Positions 19,365 to 28,653 are shown, numbered from the stretch's first letter. The stretch: DNA of 64,000 bases from Latilactobacillus sakei (GCA_002953655.1 CP025839.1:1612001-1676000), one strand, 5' to 3'. Notes: generated by a model from the sequence alone, not told the origin. Numbers and translations: made by a program.

Positions 19365-20471
19365 TTATAATTTAGTCGCTTTATCGACTTTGGTGCGTAA
19401 GGCTTGAATATCGTATAAATAAACGACAACCGTTTTGGTAACCGCGTAAAACGGAATTGCTAAAATCATCCCCAAAATACCATAGATATTCCCAGCAACT
19501 AGCAAAATAATGATAATCGTCAAGGGATGAATATCTAAGGAACGACCAATCACGTTAGGGTAAATCAAGTTGCCATCAATTTGTTGTACAATGATGACCA
19601 CAACGATCACCATAATCGTCTTTGGAATTGAAATTGATAAACTAATAATTAGAGCAGGTGCAATCCCAATATAAGGCCCTAGGTATGGAATAATATTGGA
19701 AACACCAGCGATAAAGCCTAATAAATAAGCGTATGGCATCCCAATAATTAGATAACCGATAAAGGTGAAAACCCCAACGAATAAACATTCTAATGCTTGT
19801 CCACCAATGTATGCTGAAATGGTGGCACCCATTTTACGTAATAAATCAGCAACTTGATCGTTATAGCGATCTGGTAACATCTTTTGAATATTGGGAATGA
19901 GTCGGTGACCATCTTTTAACATATAAAAGAGCATAATTGGCACTGTAAAAACCCCGATTGTCACACTCGTAACAGCCCCAATCATGCTGCCAAAACCGCT
20001 GGTAAAGCTCTTCATGATATTTTCAGCAATCTTAGATGGTTTCAAATCTAATTGGTTAACATATTTATTAACATCAATATTCTTCAAATGCGGATTCGTT
20101 GAAAGCTTATCAACCATGGTCTGCAAACGATGCACGTAATCTGGTAGATTCGTGACCACTTGTGTTACTTGATGAACTAATTGCGGAATCGCTAAGGCCA
20201 CAATGAAGACAATCCCCCCGAAAAAGACGATAAAAATAATCGCAATGGCCCATTTCCGCGAAATTTTTAACTTACCTAATAAGTTAATCAACGGATTAAA
20301 TAAGTAGAACAATAACCCGGCCCCAATAATCGGACCAAATAGGGTTGAAATAAAGGTCCCTATCGGATCAAATAGGAAACTAATTTTAGTACAAACAAAA
20401 ATCAAAACAGCCAAAATCAAAAGTTCGACTGACCAGAATAATAATTTTGATTGACGCAAACGCTCAAACAT
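19365..20471 (-). CDS. AI-2E family transporter / PerM-like permease
   Basis: A 368-residue membrane protein of the PerM/AI-2E family (formerly UPF0118). It has paired N-terminal membrane segments, a soluble coiled region rich in Val/Gln/Asp, then the conserved membrane stretch GVSNIIPYLGPYIGIAPALIIS and DGNLIYPNVIGRSLDIHPL. Members export diverse substrates or couple to Na+/H+ exchange; the substrate here is unknown. GGAGG lies 7 bases before ATG 20471; the frame continues upstream without a better start. Confidence 0.88.
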   Translation of the reverse strand: MFERLRQSKLLFWSVELLILAVLIFVCTKISFLFDPIGTFISTLFGPIIGAGLLFYLFNPLINLLGKLKISRKWAIAIIFIVFFGGIVFIVALAIPQLVHQVTQVVTNLPDYVHRLQTMVDKLSTNPHLKNIDVNKYVNQLDLKPSKIAENIMKSFTSGFGSMIGAVTSVTIGVFTVPIMLFYMLKDGHRLIPNIQKMLPDRYNDQVADLLRKMGATISAYIGGQALECLFVGVFTFIGYLIIGMPYAYLLGFIAGVSNIIPYLGPYIGIAPALIISLSISIPKTIMVIVVVIIVQQIDGNLIYPNVIGRSLDIHPLTIIIILLVAGNIYGILGMILAIPFYAVTKTVVVYLYDIQALRTKVDKATKL

Positions 20472-20598
20472 AAACATTCCTCCACTTGACTTCATCGAAA
20501 ATAACACCTATTTGTGCTATTATAAACGCAAAGATTGTATTTATTGTACCAAATTTAACTGTAAAGCTACATAAATTCAAACGATTGGTGGTTTTTTC

Positions 20599-21030
20599 AT
20601 GCAAATTAAGCAAACACGTGATTTAACAAGTCCTTACTATCAAGATGGTCTCGCTATTCGACAAGCCGTTTTTGTTGATGAACAAAAAGTCCCGGCTGAG
20701 TTAGAAATCGATGAATTTGAAGACCAAGCGCTTTACTTCACAGGTTATCTCGAACAACACCCCGTTACAACACTTCGTGTATTAACCGAAGGCGATTTTT
20801 ACCATGTACAGCGTGTCGCTACAATGAAGGCTTACCGCCACCAGGGACTAGGCTTAGAACTCATGCAAGCTGCCGAAACCTCTGCAAAAGAGAATGGTCG
20901 AAAAGGCCTTATCTTAAACGCTCAAGTCACAGCCGTTCCCTTTTATGAGCGTCTCGGTTACCACGCCACTGACAAGCAACATTTCTTGGACGCTGGTATT
21001 TTACATCAAGAAATGATTAAGATCCTATAA
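20599..21030 (+). CDS. GNAT family N-acetyltransferase
   Basis: A 143-residue GNAT enzyme. The acetyl-CoA loop appears as VATMKAYRHQGLGLELMQAAE (the R-x-x-G-x-G/A type), and the C-terminus has VPFYERLGY, the usual motif 4. It resembles the YjcF/ElaA subgroup (AIRQAVFVDEQKVPAELEIDEFE near the start). The acceptor is unknown. The ribosome site is weak (GGTGG, 8–12 bases away). It is divergent from the AI-2E permease gene. Confidence 0.85.
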   Translation: MQIKQTRDLTSPYYQDGLAIRQAVFVDEQKVPAELEIDEFEDQALYFTGYLEQHPVTTLRVLTEGDFYHVQRVATMKAYRHQGLGLELMQAAETSAKENGRKGLILNAQVTAVPFYERLGYHATDKQHFLDAGILHQEMIKIL

Positions 21031-21105
21031 ACCGTTGGCATTCTGGCAATCTTTAACCTATAATAAATATTAAAGTCTGACCATGTTTGCAAAGAGAGGT
21101 TTATT

Positions 21106-21579
21106 ATGTCTAAACAAAAAACATTTTTCGTTAATCTATTTTTCTTCGTTATCCCTTATTTGTTAGTCGTTACAATTGCTGCTATTGCTTATAATAGTTT
21201 GGTTGTCCATAGCGCTACTTGGGATCGCACAATTTTTGGTGGACTCGTTGGCGCCACATTAATTCTCTTTACAAAAGTCCCACTTGAACGCCCACTCACC
21301 ATCATGGCCGAACAAACTAAGAATTCCGTTATGCACACGGTTTTGAGTTTTTTCATCATTAGTCGTTCAAATGCTTATAAAATTGGCAACTTCATTTTAG
21401 ATTTCGTACTCTTTTGCCTCGCAACTTATTTACTAAGAAACTTCCTATCGGCATCGTTTATTGCTGGTAGCCTACTTGGTTGGTGCATAATTGCCATCTT
21501 AATCTCAATTAGTATTGCAACCGCTCTTGGTTTTAAGACATTAACAATCCAACAAGATACATCGGTAGAAAATGATTAG
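21106..21579 (+). CDS. small membrane protein of unknown function
   Basis: A 157-residue protein with four hydrophobic segments (about residues 8–32, 43–58, 78–112 and 116–145) and short charged ends. GAGAGG precedes ATG 21106. I recognise no family. It sits 75 bases after the acetyltransferase gene and ends about 50 bases before a terminator. Confidence 0.7.
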   Translation: MSKQKTFFVNLFFFVIPYLLVVTIAAIAYNSLVVHSATWDRTIFGGLVGATLILFTKVPLERPLTIMAEQTKNSVMHTVLSFFIISRSNAYKIGNFILDFVLFCLATYLLRNFLSASFIAGSLLGWCIIAILISISIATALGFKTLTIQQDTSVEND

Positions 21580-21626
21580 CATGCTTTGTCTTTGAGCATC
21601 TGCATAGTATTAAGCATGATTTTTTA

Positions 21627-21657
21627 GTCATCCTTTTCCTTAAGGATGGCTTTTTTT
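21627..21657 (+). terminator. terminator after the membrane protein gene
   Basis: The stem GTCATCCTT / AAGGATGGC, with one G-T pair, is followed by seven Ts. Confidence 0.8.
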
Positions 21658-21717
21658 GTGGGCTAATCAACTAATTTTACAAGCCTTTTGGCAACTTGTT
21701 ACACTTAACCATAAAGA

Positions 21718-23430
21718 GTGATGAAGGAGATGATGACCATCAACACAATTGCTATTATGGTAGCTGCTGATGAACAGTATGCCGATCAACTGCTACTGAC
21801 GCTTAAATCAATTCGAGAACATTGTCCTCTAGAAACCGCTGTTGATTTATTTGTTTTGAGTAGTCACCTCTCCCCAACAACTAAATCCGCAGTTGCCCGT
21901 CTATTGGCGCTCCCTCATCATGTCTCATTTATCGCAATTAATCCTCGCCGTATTAAAAATTTCCCAGGAAATAATCATTTTGACCAGACCGCGTATTATC
22001 GAATCCTAGCACCTCAAATACTGCTCGCTAAACATATTGAACGTGTGCTCTATCTCGATCTTGACACGCTCATTCGTACCGATTTGACACCACTATACAA
22101 TAGTGATTTAGAAAATAACATTATCGGTGCCGTTATTGATCCTGGTAAAGCGCTGACCTTAAAGAGGCTTGGGGTCCCTCAATCCCAAGCCAATAATATT
22201 TATTTTAATGCCGGCGTTTTGCTAATTGACACGGTACTTTGGGAAAGACACCATATCAGCCAGAAAATTCTTGCGATGATGGTTCCTTATCCTGGCCGCC
22301 GCGTTAATGATATTCAAGATACGCTGAACGTGGTTCTTGCAGGGCGCTCTAAATTATTAGCACCACAGTGGAACGTTCAAAATACCATTTTATTTAAAAC
22401 ATACGAACCGATTAATAATGAGTATCGTCAGCTTTTTAAACAGGCTATTAAAGCACCGAAAATTATTCACTTCACCACCGAAAAGAAACCGTGGGAGGTC
22501 TTCTTAAATCATCCCTATATGCCCGAATATCAAACTTATTTAGCACAACTGCCTGCTGACAAGCGTGATCAAATCAATATTGTTTCTGCAGCTAACTCTA
22601 ATTTCGTTGAACCCCTCGCCATCTTATATGCTTCGATTCTTAATAATAACGATGATAACCGCCATTATGCCTTCTACGTTTTGAGCGATCAACTAACTGC
22701 TCGTGATCAAGCAACGTTACGCCAAATTACCGCCCGCTTCAATGCCGAGTTAACATTTATTGAAGTTGACGAAACACCACTAACGACCGTGATTCAAAAC
22801 CAACAAATTCTAAAGACTGCCTACTATCGCTTATTAATTCCTAACCTATTACCCGAAATCGAACGCGTCCTCTATCTAGATTGTGACACACTTTGTCTTG
22901 CAAATCTGGCCCGTCTGTGGGATATCGAATTGGGAAACACGCCACTAGCAGCCGTTGAGGATGCTAGCTTTCAAAATCGCCTAGCCCAGATGTCAATTTC
23001 CTATAAGAGTATCCGGTATTTTAATGCCGGTGTCTTATTAATGAATTTGGCTGTCTGGCGTCAACAAAAACTGACAGAACAGATATTAGCTTTCATTAAA
23101 GAACATCCACAAAAACTTAAATTTCATGCTCAAGATGCTCTAAATGCCATCTTGCACGATCGTTGGATTCACTTACATCCTAAATGGAATGTTCAATCTA
23201 ATATTTTGATGGACTTTATCATAGCCCCGACTGAACGAATCAATCGCCAATTTATGAGTGCTCAAAAAGACCCCGGACTTATTCATTTTTGCGGCTCCGA
23301 AAAGCCATGGGATAAAAGTTCAACCCATCCCTATACCCCCCAGTATCGTTTCTACAAAAGTCGCTTTTTAGAAAACAACGGGCCCGTCCCTTTTAAGCCT
23401 AACACGGGTTTTGGTGAACATCATTCTTAA
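21718..23430 (+). CDS. tandem-domain family 8 glycosyltransferase
   Basis: A 570-residue protein made of two complete GT8 domains. Domain 1 (about residues 8–280) has the metal motif DLDT in RVLYLDLDTLIR and NAGVLLIDTVLW. Domain 2 (about 285–560) repeats this with DCDT in RVLYLDCDTLCL, FNAGVLLMNLAVW and IHFCGSEKPWD. Both keep the HxxGxxKPW-like end (IHFTTEKKPWE, IHFCGSEKPWD). GT8 enzymes transfer glucose or galactose to lipopolysaccharide, teichoic acid or surface glycoproteins. The start is uncertain among GTG 21718, ATG 21721, ATG 21730 and ATG 21733. It is monocistronic, away from the polysaccharide cluster at the other end of the window. Confidence 0.9.
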   Translation: MMKEMMTINTIAIMVAADEQYADQLLLTLKSIREHCPLETAVDLFVLSSHLSPTTKSAVARLLALPHHVSFIAINPRRIKNFPGNNHFDQTAYYRILAPQILLAKHIERVLYLDLDTLIRTDLTPLYNSDLENNIIGAVIDPGKALTLKRLGVPQSQANNIYFNAGVLLIDTVLWERHHISQKILAMMVPYPGRRVNDIQDTLNVVLAGRSKLLAPQWNVQNTILFKTYEPINNEYRQLFKQAIKAPKIIHFTTEKKPWEVFLNHPYMPEYQTYLAQLPADKRDQINIVSAANSNFVEPLAILYASILNNNDDNRHYAFYVLSDQLTARDQATLRQITARFNAELTFIEVDETPLTTVIQNQQILKTAYYRLLIPNLLPEIERVLYLDCDTLCLANLARLWDIELGNTPLAAVEDASFQNRLAQMSISYKSIRYFNAGVLLMNLAVWRQQKLTEQILAFIKEHPQKLKFHAQDALNAILHDRWIHLHPKWNVQSNILMDFIIAPTERINRQFMSAQKDPGLIHFCGSEKPWDKSSTHPYTPQYRFYKSRFLENNGPVPFKPNTGFGEHHS

Positions 23431-23466
23431 AAAAAAGAAGGCCACACAATGTGTGGTCTTCTTTCG
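23431..23466. terminator. bidirectional terminator
   Basis: The hairpin AAGAAGGCCACACA / TGTGTGGTCTTCTT, flanked by A and T runs, lies between the convergent GT8 and ntdP genes. Confidence 0.88.
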
Positions 23467-23487
23467 TTATTAAGACTAAATAGTGTT

Positions 23488-24024
23488 CTAACGGTGGTGA
23501 GCCAATTCTTGATATCGGTTATACCAAATATCAATATATTCCTTCGAAAATGGCCCTTTGCCATTGTTGATCCAATCTACCAAAACTTTGACATTGGCTT
23601 TCAATATCCGATCAGTTTCGGCAGAATAGTGCCACTTCGCACTATGCGCTTCATATTCATCAACGTCTAATAGGCGCTTCTCTCCGTTTGGAAAGACCTT
23701 TACGTCTAAATCATAGTCGATGTACTTCAACGCTTCTTGATCCATAACGTGTGGCGATGCCAAGTTGCAATAATATGAAACGCCACCTTCGCGAATCATG
23801 GCCACAACGTTAAACCAATACTTCTTATGGAAATAAATAAGTGCCGGCTCCCTCGTGACCCACTTTCTGCCGTCTGATTCTGTAACTAAGGTATGATCGT
23901 TACAACCAATGACTGCGTTCTCGCTGGTTTTCAAAACCATCGTATCGCGCCAAGTTCGGTGTAAACTCCCATCGTGTTTATAACTTTGAATCGCTATATA
24001 GTCGCCTTCTTTAGGTGCATTCAT
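23488..24024 (-). CDS. ntdP: nucleoside tri-/diphosphatase NtdP (DUF402, YgaC-like)
   Basis: A 178-residue DUF402 protein that closely matches the NtdP/YgaC group, with highly conserved blocks [36 protein letters not shown] and [23 protein letters not shown]. Characterised members hydrolyse nucleoside tri- and diphosphates using divalent metal. ATG 24024 (AGGTAGG upstream) gives the usual family length; an upstream ATG at 24057 lies almost at the predicted start of transcription (extended -10 TGCTATAAT at 24069–24077). Confidence 0.9.
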   Translation of the reverse strand: MNAPKEGDYIAIQSYKHDGSLHRTWRDTMVLKTSENAVIGCNDHTLVTESDGRKWVTREPALIYFHKKYWFNVVAMIREGGVSYYCNLASPHVMDQEALKYIDYDLDVKVFPNGEKRLLDVDEYEAHSAKWHYSAETDRILKANVKVLVDWINNGKGPFSKEYIDIWYNRYQELAHHR

Positions 24025-24110
24025 CGACCTACCTGGCTTTCCAAGGTTATTATTCATAATCACCTATCATTATAGCAAAGACTCTCAAAATTACCTAAAA
24101 CTTTCTACCG

Positions 24111-25253
24111 CTAAAGTGAGTCAAATCGTTGCGCCATTTTCTTTTGAACCGTTGGCATCGCAATTTCTGCTAGCGCCGCTTTTGAATACCATTCACCTGG
24201 GAAAAAGGCCAAGTCACTGTCCGCCGCAATCGTTGCTGATAATAACGTAATTGTCCACTTCAAATGGGTGAAAACGTGCGTCACCGGTTTGACAGGAACC
24301 GGTTTTAAATGCGCTAACGTTAAACCGTACGCTTCTTTGAAGTAGGCTTCAATTCGAGTCATCTGCTCTTCTGGCGTTAATAACTCAGACTCATCATCCT
24401 GTAAATCTTCTGCCATCACCAAAGGATAGGTCGTTAAATTTGCTAGCAAACCCGTGCTGGGCCGTTTTTGAAATAAAAAACCTTTTTCGGATTCTATCAC
24501 GACCGCAAAGAGCGCGACTGGTTTAGGTTTGGCCTTCTTCGTTTTAACCGGATAATCCAACAACGTGCCATCTTGATAACTTCTGAAAAATGGGGCTAAT
24601 TCGGTGTCACCAACCGTTGGATTTTTAGCCGTACAAACTTGCGAGCCAAAATCCATCACAGCTTGGTTGAAATCACCAGGCCGATCTTTGGGGATCAACG
24701 GTAAAATGGCATCGTAAAAAATGCTACGATTTTTCGGATTCGCAATATCTGCATCGATTTTTAAGAGCCGGCTGAAGACCCGAAAAGCATTCCCGTCGAT
24801 TGCGGGAACCACTTCACCAAAACAAATACTAGCGATCGCGCCCGCTGTATACGGGCCAATGCCGGCTAGTTTTTCTAACTCCGCAGATGTTTGCGGCCAT
24901 TTACCTTGATAGTCGTCCACCACTTGCTTAGCCGCTTTTTGTAAATTACGCGCCCGTGAATAATAGCCCAGTCCTTCCCAAGTCTTCAAGAGCAACTCTT
25001 CTGGGGCCGCTGCTAATGCTTCGACCGTTGGGAAAGTTGCTAAAAAGCGTTCGTAATACGGAATCACTGTTTGGACTTGCGTTTGTTGGAGCATAATTTC
25101 AGATAACCAGACCCGGTAAGGTTCTTGATTTTGACGCCAAGGTAAATCGCGACGATGTTCGTCATACCATGCCATAAAGGCGGTCTGAAACGCCTTGCGT
25201 TCACTCGGTGTCATCTGATACTTCTTGGTCGTCGATGAAACGGTTGATTGCAT
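24111..25253 (-). CDS. mutY: A/G-specific adenine glycosylase MutY, without iron-sulfur cluster
   Basis: A 380-residue DNA repair enzyme that removes adenine mispaired with 8-oxoguanine. The catalytic Glu is in SEIMLQQTQV, the helix-hairpin-helix is LAGIGPYTAGAIAS and the Asp is in AIDGNAFRVFSRL. The C-terminus is NUDIX-like (8-oxoG recognition). After FGSQVCTAKNP, where MutY normally has four cluster cysteines (C-x6-C-x2-C-x5-C), only the first remains. ATG 25253 has AAAGGA upstream but overlaps recX by 53 bases; ATG 25214 is the alternative. Confidence 0.92.
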   Translation of the reverse strand: MQSTVSSTTKKYQMTPSERKAFQTAFMAWYDEHRRDLPWRQNQEPYRVWLSEIMLQQTQVQTVIPYYERFLATFPTVEALAAAPEELLLKTWEGLGYYSRARNLQKAAKQVVDDYQGKWPQTSAELEKLAGIGPYTAGAIASICFGEVVPAIDGNAFRVFSRLLKIDADIANPKNRSIFYDAILPLIPKDRPGDFNQAVMDFGSQVCTAKNPTVGDTELAPFFRSYQDGTLLDYPVKTKKAKPKPVALFAVVIESEKGFLFQKRPSTGLLANLTTYPLVMAEDLQDDESELLTPEEQMTRIEAYFKEAYGLTLAHLKPVPVKPVTHVFTHLKWTITLLSATIAADSDLAFFPGEWYSKAALAEIAMPTVQKKMAQRFDSL

Positions 25254-26007
25254 CAATATTAAATCCTTTCCGGTAAAGTGCTTGTTGCATCTTCATCCGC
25301 CGCTCGCGCGGTTCTAGTAGCCGATAACGCCGCCATTTTTTCTCGCCGAGCGCGGTCAATGCGTCTGCTTCACTATCACTGTCTTCTTCAAGCGCTAATT
25401 CGTCAATAATTCGACTTAAATTATCACCACCAAAGCCCTTTTGCATCAAGCCTTGTTTAATCTTTTGTTGTTGTTCAAAAAACGAGCTGTGGCGGTACTT
25501 CTTCGCTAACTTTTGGGCAGTTGCTAAGCCGACAGTCACTTGTTCTTCATCTGTATATAGTGTCAACGCTTGGTCGATATGATCAGCACTAACCCCTTTT
25601 TGCATCAATTTTTGGCGCACCACTTTGGGCCCCTTATCTGAGGTATTGATTACCGTTCGGACGTAACTATCCGCGTAATCTTGGTCGTCCAAATAATGTA
25701 GTTCGCGCAACTTTGTCAAACTGGTTTCAATGCCCTCTGACGTAATCTCATGATCACGTAAGTATTGTGTTAATTCTTTTTCCGTTCGTAATTGGTGACT
25801 TAAATAATTCAAGGCCAGTTGATAGGCCTTGGCATTGTCGTCTTCTTTTTGAATGTCGCGTTGTAAGCGACTATCGATTTCGAGCCCTTTTGCAAGCCGA
25901 AACTTGATTAAGACACTTTCAGTCACCCCAAAGGCAAACTGCTCGTCGATAAAAATGTTATAGCGCCCTTTTTGTTTTTGTGAGGTAATTTTAGTAATCT
26001 GTGGCAT
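25201..26007 (-). CDS. recX: regulatory protein RecX
   Basis: A 268-residue RecX protein, the family that modulates RecA filaments. It is built of repeated three-helix units, seen as the recurring pattern R-x-L-x-x-K-G (VRQKLMQKGV, IKQGLMQKGFG, MQQALYRKGF). The N-terminal extension ITSQKQKGRYNIFIDEQFAFGV is usual in Firmicutes. The mutY start lies inside its 3' end, and a small membrane protein gene ends 2 bases before its ATG, so the three genes form one operon. Confidence 0.93.
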   Translation of the reverse strand: MPQITKITSQKQKGRYNIFIDEQFAFGVTESVLIKFRLAKGLEIDSRLQRDIQKEDDNAKAYQLALNYLSHQLRTEKELTQYLRDHEITSEGIETSLTKLRELHYLDDQDYADSYVRTVINTSDKGPKVVRQKLMQKGVSADHIDQALTLYTDEEQVTVGLATAQKLAKKYRHSSFFEQQQKIKQGLMQKGFGGDNLSRIIDELALEEDSDSEADALTALGEKKWRRYRLLEPRERRMKMQQALYRKGFNIDAINRFIDDQEVSDDTE

Positions 26008-26008
26008 C

Positions 26009-26188
26009 TTATTTTCTCCCGTTGCGTGTCGCTTTGACGTTCAGATAAATCTTAAAGCCAATCACGACCACCGCTAAAATTAGGGTGCCAATGATTAATG
26101 GCAAACTCTTCGCTTGAAAAGCGTAGATCCCAATTACAAGGACGACCACCATCGCAATTAAAAATTGATTTCGTTCCCAAAAGTTCAT
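26009..26188 (-). CDS. small two-helix membrane protein
   Basis: A 59-residue protein with two hydrophobic segments (FLIAMVVVLVIGIYAF and LPLIIGTLILAVVVIGFKIY) and a basic tail (KATRNGRK). ATG 26188 was chosen because AAGGAG lies 9 bases upstream. It is the first gene before recX and mutY. The function is unknown. Confidence 0.75.
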   Translation of the reverse strand: MNFWERNQFLIAMVVVLVIGIYAFQAKSLPLIIGTLILAVVVIGFKIYLNVKATRNGRK

Positions 26189-26452
26189 CGTTATTCGCTC
26201 CTTCATGGGGAGTTAGTACTAATCCCCGGCTACTGACATACTTCTTATTTAAATGCATTTCATCAATTATATCCTCAGGACATAACCGACTTGCATCACA
26301 CTCTATAGAGTAGCATAAATCACTACACGCAACAAAAGCGAAGGCTGTTAGTTTCCGATTAGAATATCCGTTTTTTCTAACCGGCTTCTGTTATAATAGG
26401 GTACAGCAAATTTCGTGCTATTTATAATTTTAACAATATAGGAGTTAATTAA

Positions 26453-27844
26453 ATGCCAGAACAAACAACTACTAATGAAGTCGAAGTCGGCCAACGTTTC
26501 CCATTAACTATCAAACGAATTGGGATTAACGGCGAAGGGATTGGTTATTACAAACGCAAAATTGTTTTCATCCCCGGTGCCCTGCCTGAAGAAGTCGTGA
26601 TTGCCGAAGTCACAACTGTTGCCCCCCGCTTCATCGAAGCTAAGGTCCACAAGATTCGTCAAGAATCACCACAACGGGTCACCCCTAGAGATGCCACTTA
26701 CGGTCAAGTTGGTGGGATCGAATTAGAACATCTCAGTTATCCTGGCCAGCTCGCCTTTAAAAAGGATATGATGATTCAAGCTTTAGAAAAATTCAAACCG
26801 CATGGTTATAATGCTTACAAAGTAACTGAAACCGTGGGGATGGAAAATCCATGGCACTACCGGAATAAAGCACAATTCCAAGTACGTCAATTAGGTGACC
26901 ATTTGGGCGCTGGGTTATACGCTCCAAGCAGTCATACTTTGATTGACCTCCCAGAATTTGCAACCCAAACTGATTTAACAATGCGGATTATCCGGACTGT
27001 TTTAAAATTAGTTGAAGACCTCGGCATCCCCGTTTTTGATGAAGAAAAGAACGCCGGTATCTTAAAAACAATCGTCGTGCGTGAATCTTTCTCAACTGGT
27101 GAAGCCCAACTCACTTTCATCACCAACTCACCCAAACTACCAAAGAAATACGCGCTAATCACCGCCATTCAAGCTGAATTACCCGAAGTGGTCTCAATTA
27201 TGCAAAACGTCAACAAAGGGAAAAACGTCTTGGTATGGGGCGACCAAACAATACACCTTGCCGGTCAAGAAACAATTATGGAAAATCTCAACGGCGTTCA
27301 ATTTGAATTGACCGCCCGCGCCTTTTTCCAACTCAATCCGATTCAAACCGCTAAGATGTATAACTTGGTTAAAGAAGCGCTCGATTTAACCCCTGAAGAT
27401 CGCTTAGTCGATGCTTACTGTGGTGTCGGCACTATCGGCTTAAGTCTTGCCAACCAAGTCGCTGAAGTGCGTGGTATGGATACAATTGCCGACTCAATCG
27501 AAGCCGCTAAACATAACGCAGAAATCAATGGCATCGACAATGTGGACTATGCCGTTGGCGCAGCCGAGGACCTCTTACCCGAATGGCTAGATAATGGCTT
27601 TGTCCCAACAGCCCTTGTCGTTGATCCACCACGGACTGGTCTTGATCCCAAATTAATCGACGCAATTCTCGACAGCCGGCCCCTTAAATTTGTTTACGTC
27701 TCATGTAACCCTTCAACACTCGCGCGGGATCTTAAGACATTGGTGCACACCTACCAAGTTGAAAAAATCCAACCACTAGACATGTTCCCACAAACGGCCA
27801 GAGTAGAAGCAATCGTCACAATGAGATTAAAAAGAAATCTATAA
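26453..27844 (+). CDS. rlmCD: 23S rRNA (uracil-5-)-methyltransferase RlmCD/RumA family, lacking the cluster cysteines
   Basis: A 463-residue enzyme that methylates uridines in 23S rRNA. It has an N-terminal TRAM domain (about residues 10–65), the SAM motif VDAYCGVGTIGLSL, the DPPRTGLD motif and the catalytic Cys in YVSCNPSTLARDL. Relatives bind a [4Fe-4S] cluster through C-x5-CGGC after the TRAM domain; here that region reads RDATYGQVGGIELEHLSYPG with no cysteine. AGGAG precedes ATG 26453, and an extended -10 (TGTTATAAT, 26390–26398) supplies the promoter. Confidence 0.93.
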   Translation: MPEQTTTNEVEVGQRFPLTIKRIGINGEGIGYYKRKIVFIPGALPEEVVIAEVTTVAPRFIEAKVHKIRQESPQRVTPRDATYGQVGGIELEHLSYPGQLAFKKDMMIQALEKFKPHGYNAYKVTETVGMENPWHYRNKAQFQVRQLGDHLGAGLYAPSSHTLIDLPEFATQTDLTMRIIRTVLKLVEDLGIPVFDEEKNAGILKTIVVRESFSTGEAQLTFITNSPKLPKKYALITAIQAELPEVVSIMQNVNKGKNVLVWGDQTIHLAGQETIMENLNGVQFELTARAFFQLNPIQTAKMYNLVKEALDLTPEDRLVDAYCGVGTIGLSLANQVAEVRGMDTIADSIEAAKHNAEINGIDNVDYAVGAAEDLLPEWLDNGFVPTALVVDPPRTGLDPKLIDAILDSRPLKFVYVSCNPSTLARDLKTLVHTYQVEKIQPLDMFPQTARVEAIVTMRLKRNL

Positions 27845-27849
27845 AAAAT

Positions 27850-27965
27850 GAGTGCTATTCATAGCGGTTATACTCTGAGGACTAGCCTAATCAGGCGAAT
27901 AACCGATGTAATCGGTTGTTTGACTGATGTCGCTAGCCACAAGAGTATGCTATGAATAGCACGTT
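27850..27965 (+). repeat. stop-codon hairpin repeat, copy A (after rlmCD)
   Basis: It begins 6 bases after the rlmCD stop. The outer arms GTGCTATTCATAGC (27852–27865) and GCTATGAATAGCAC (27949–27962) are perfectly complementary. A second stem (ATACTCT / AGAGTAT) and an inner hairpin AACCGAT-GTA-ATCGGTT follow. It shares GAGTGCT … CTGAGGA-TAGCCT … GCACGTT with copies after mvaS and galU, while the paired arms differ and covary. A further degenerate unit (GAGTG … GAGCACT) follows to about 28007. It has no T-tract terminator of its own. Confidence 0.8.
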
Positions 27966-28018
27966 ATAATCTGAGTGTTTTTAAAGGTGGTTTACTACCG
28001 AGCACTAATCTAATAACA

Positions 28019-28058
28019 AAAAAACAAGCCATCCTTATTTAGCGGATGGCTTGTTTTA
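28019..28058 (-). terminator. terminator of the DUF805 gene
   Basis: The hairpin AACAAGCCATCC / GGATGGCTTGTT is followed by seven Ts on the minus strand, directly past the DUF805 stop. It can also stop rlmCD readthrough. Confidence 0.85.
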
Positions 28059-28562
28059 GTTTTCTTTCACTTTAGCTCTCAAAAAGAACGTCACAAGGGG
28101 ATTATCACTGTCTGTTTCTAACTGATTTGTTTTTAATAATGCCGTAATCAATAACGCTAAGCCAATAACGGCTGAAATGAAGGCCCAACCGCGCGATTGT
28201 TGGCTATAACTGGATGCCAGCCCGTTTAAAACCCAAAGCGTAACGGCGCCTCGACCATTTAACCCCGCATCACGGTAACGACGAATACTAAGTGCAAGTG
28301 TGGGAATGAATATTCCCACAGCGATAATTGCAAAGATACCCAAATAAATCCAAGGATTAATACCGGCAACTTGGCCTTTAGTGATTAACAATTGCCCTAA
28401 TAATATAAATAGAGGTATATAGAGGATTACTATGATAATCCCCATCACCCACCAATAACTTGCCCGCGTGCTCCGGCCCATAAAATCAAAATAACCTTTA
28501 AAGTAATCCCGAAACGCCGTTTTAATTGTCACTTTACCAGGTACTTCTTGAATTTCACGCAT
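28056..28562 (-). CDS. DUF805 membrane protein
   Basis: A 168-residue protein of the DUF805 family, recognisable by the start of its core (AFRDYFKGYFDFMGRSTRASYWWVMG) and by IRRYRDAGLNGRG after the third hydrophobic segment. It has about four to five membrane helices. The function of the family is unknown. ATG 28562 is preceded by GGAGGG; a longer version with an extra ten residues is possible but lacks a site. Confidence 0.85.
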   Translation of the reverse strand: MREIQEVPGKVTIKTAFRDYFKGYFDFMGRSTRASYWWVMGIIIVILYIPLFILLGQLLITKGQVAGINPWIYLGIFAIIAVGIFIPTLALSIRRYRDAGLNGRGAVTLWVLNGLASSYSQQSRGWAFISAVIGLALLITALLKTNQLETDSDNPLVTFFLRAKVKEN

Positions 28563-28653
28563 TCTTTTCCCTCCAGTTAACTGCTTATCCATTAATTGTA
28601 CCGCATCTGGTCCTCAATTTGATACAATAGTTAAAACACATTGGAGGCTCATT

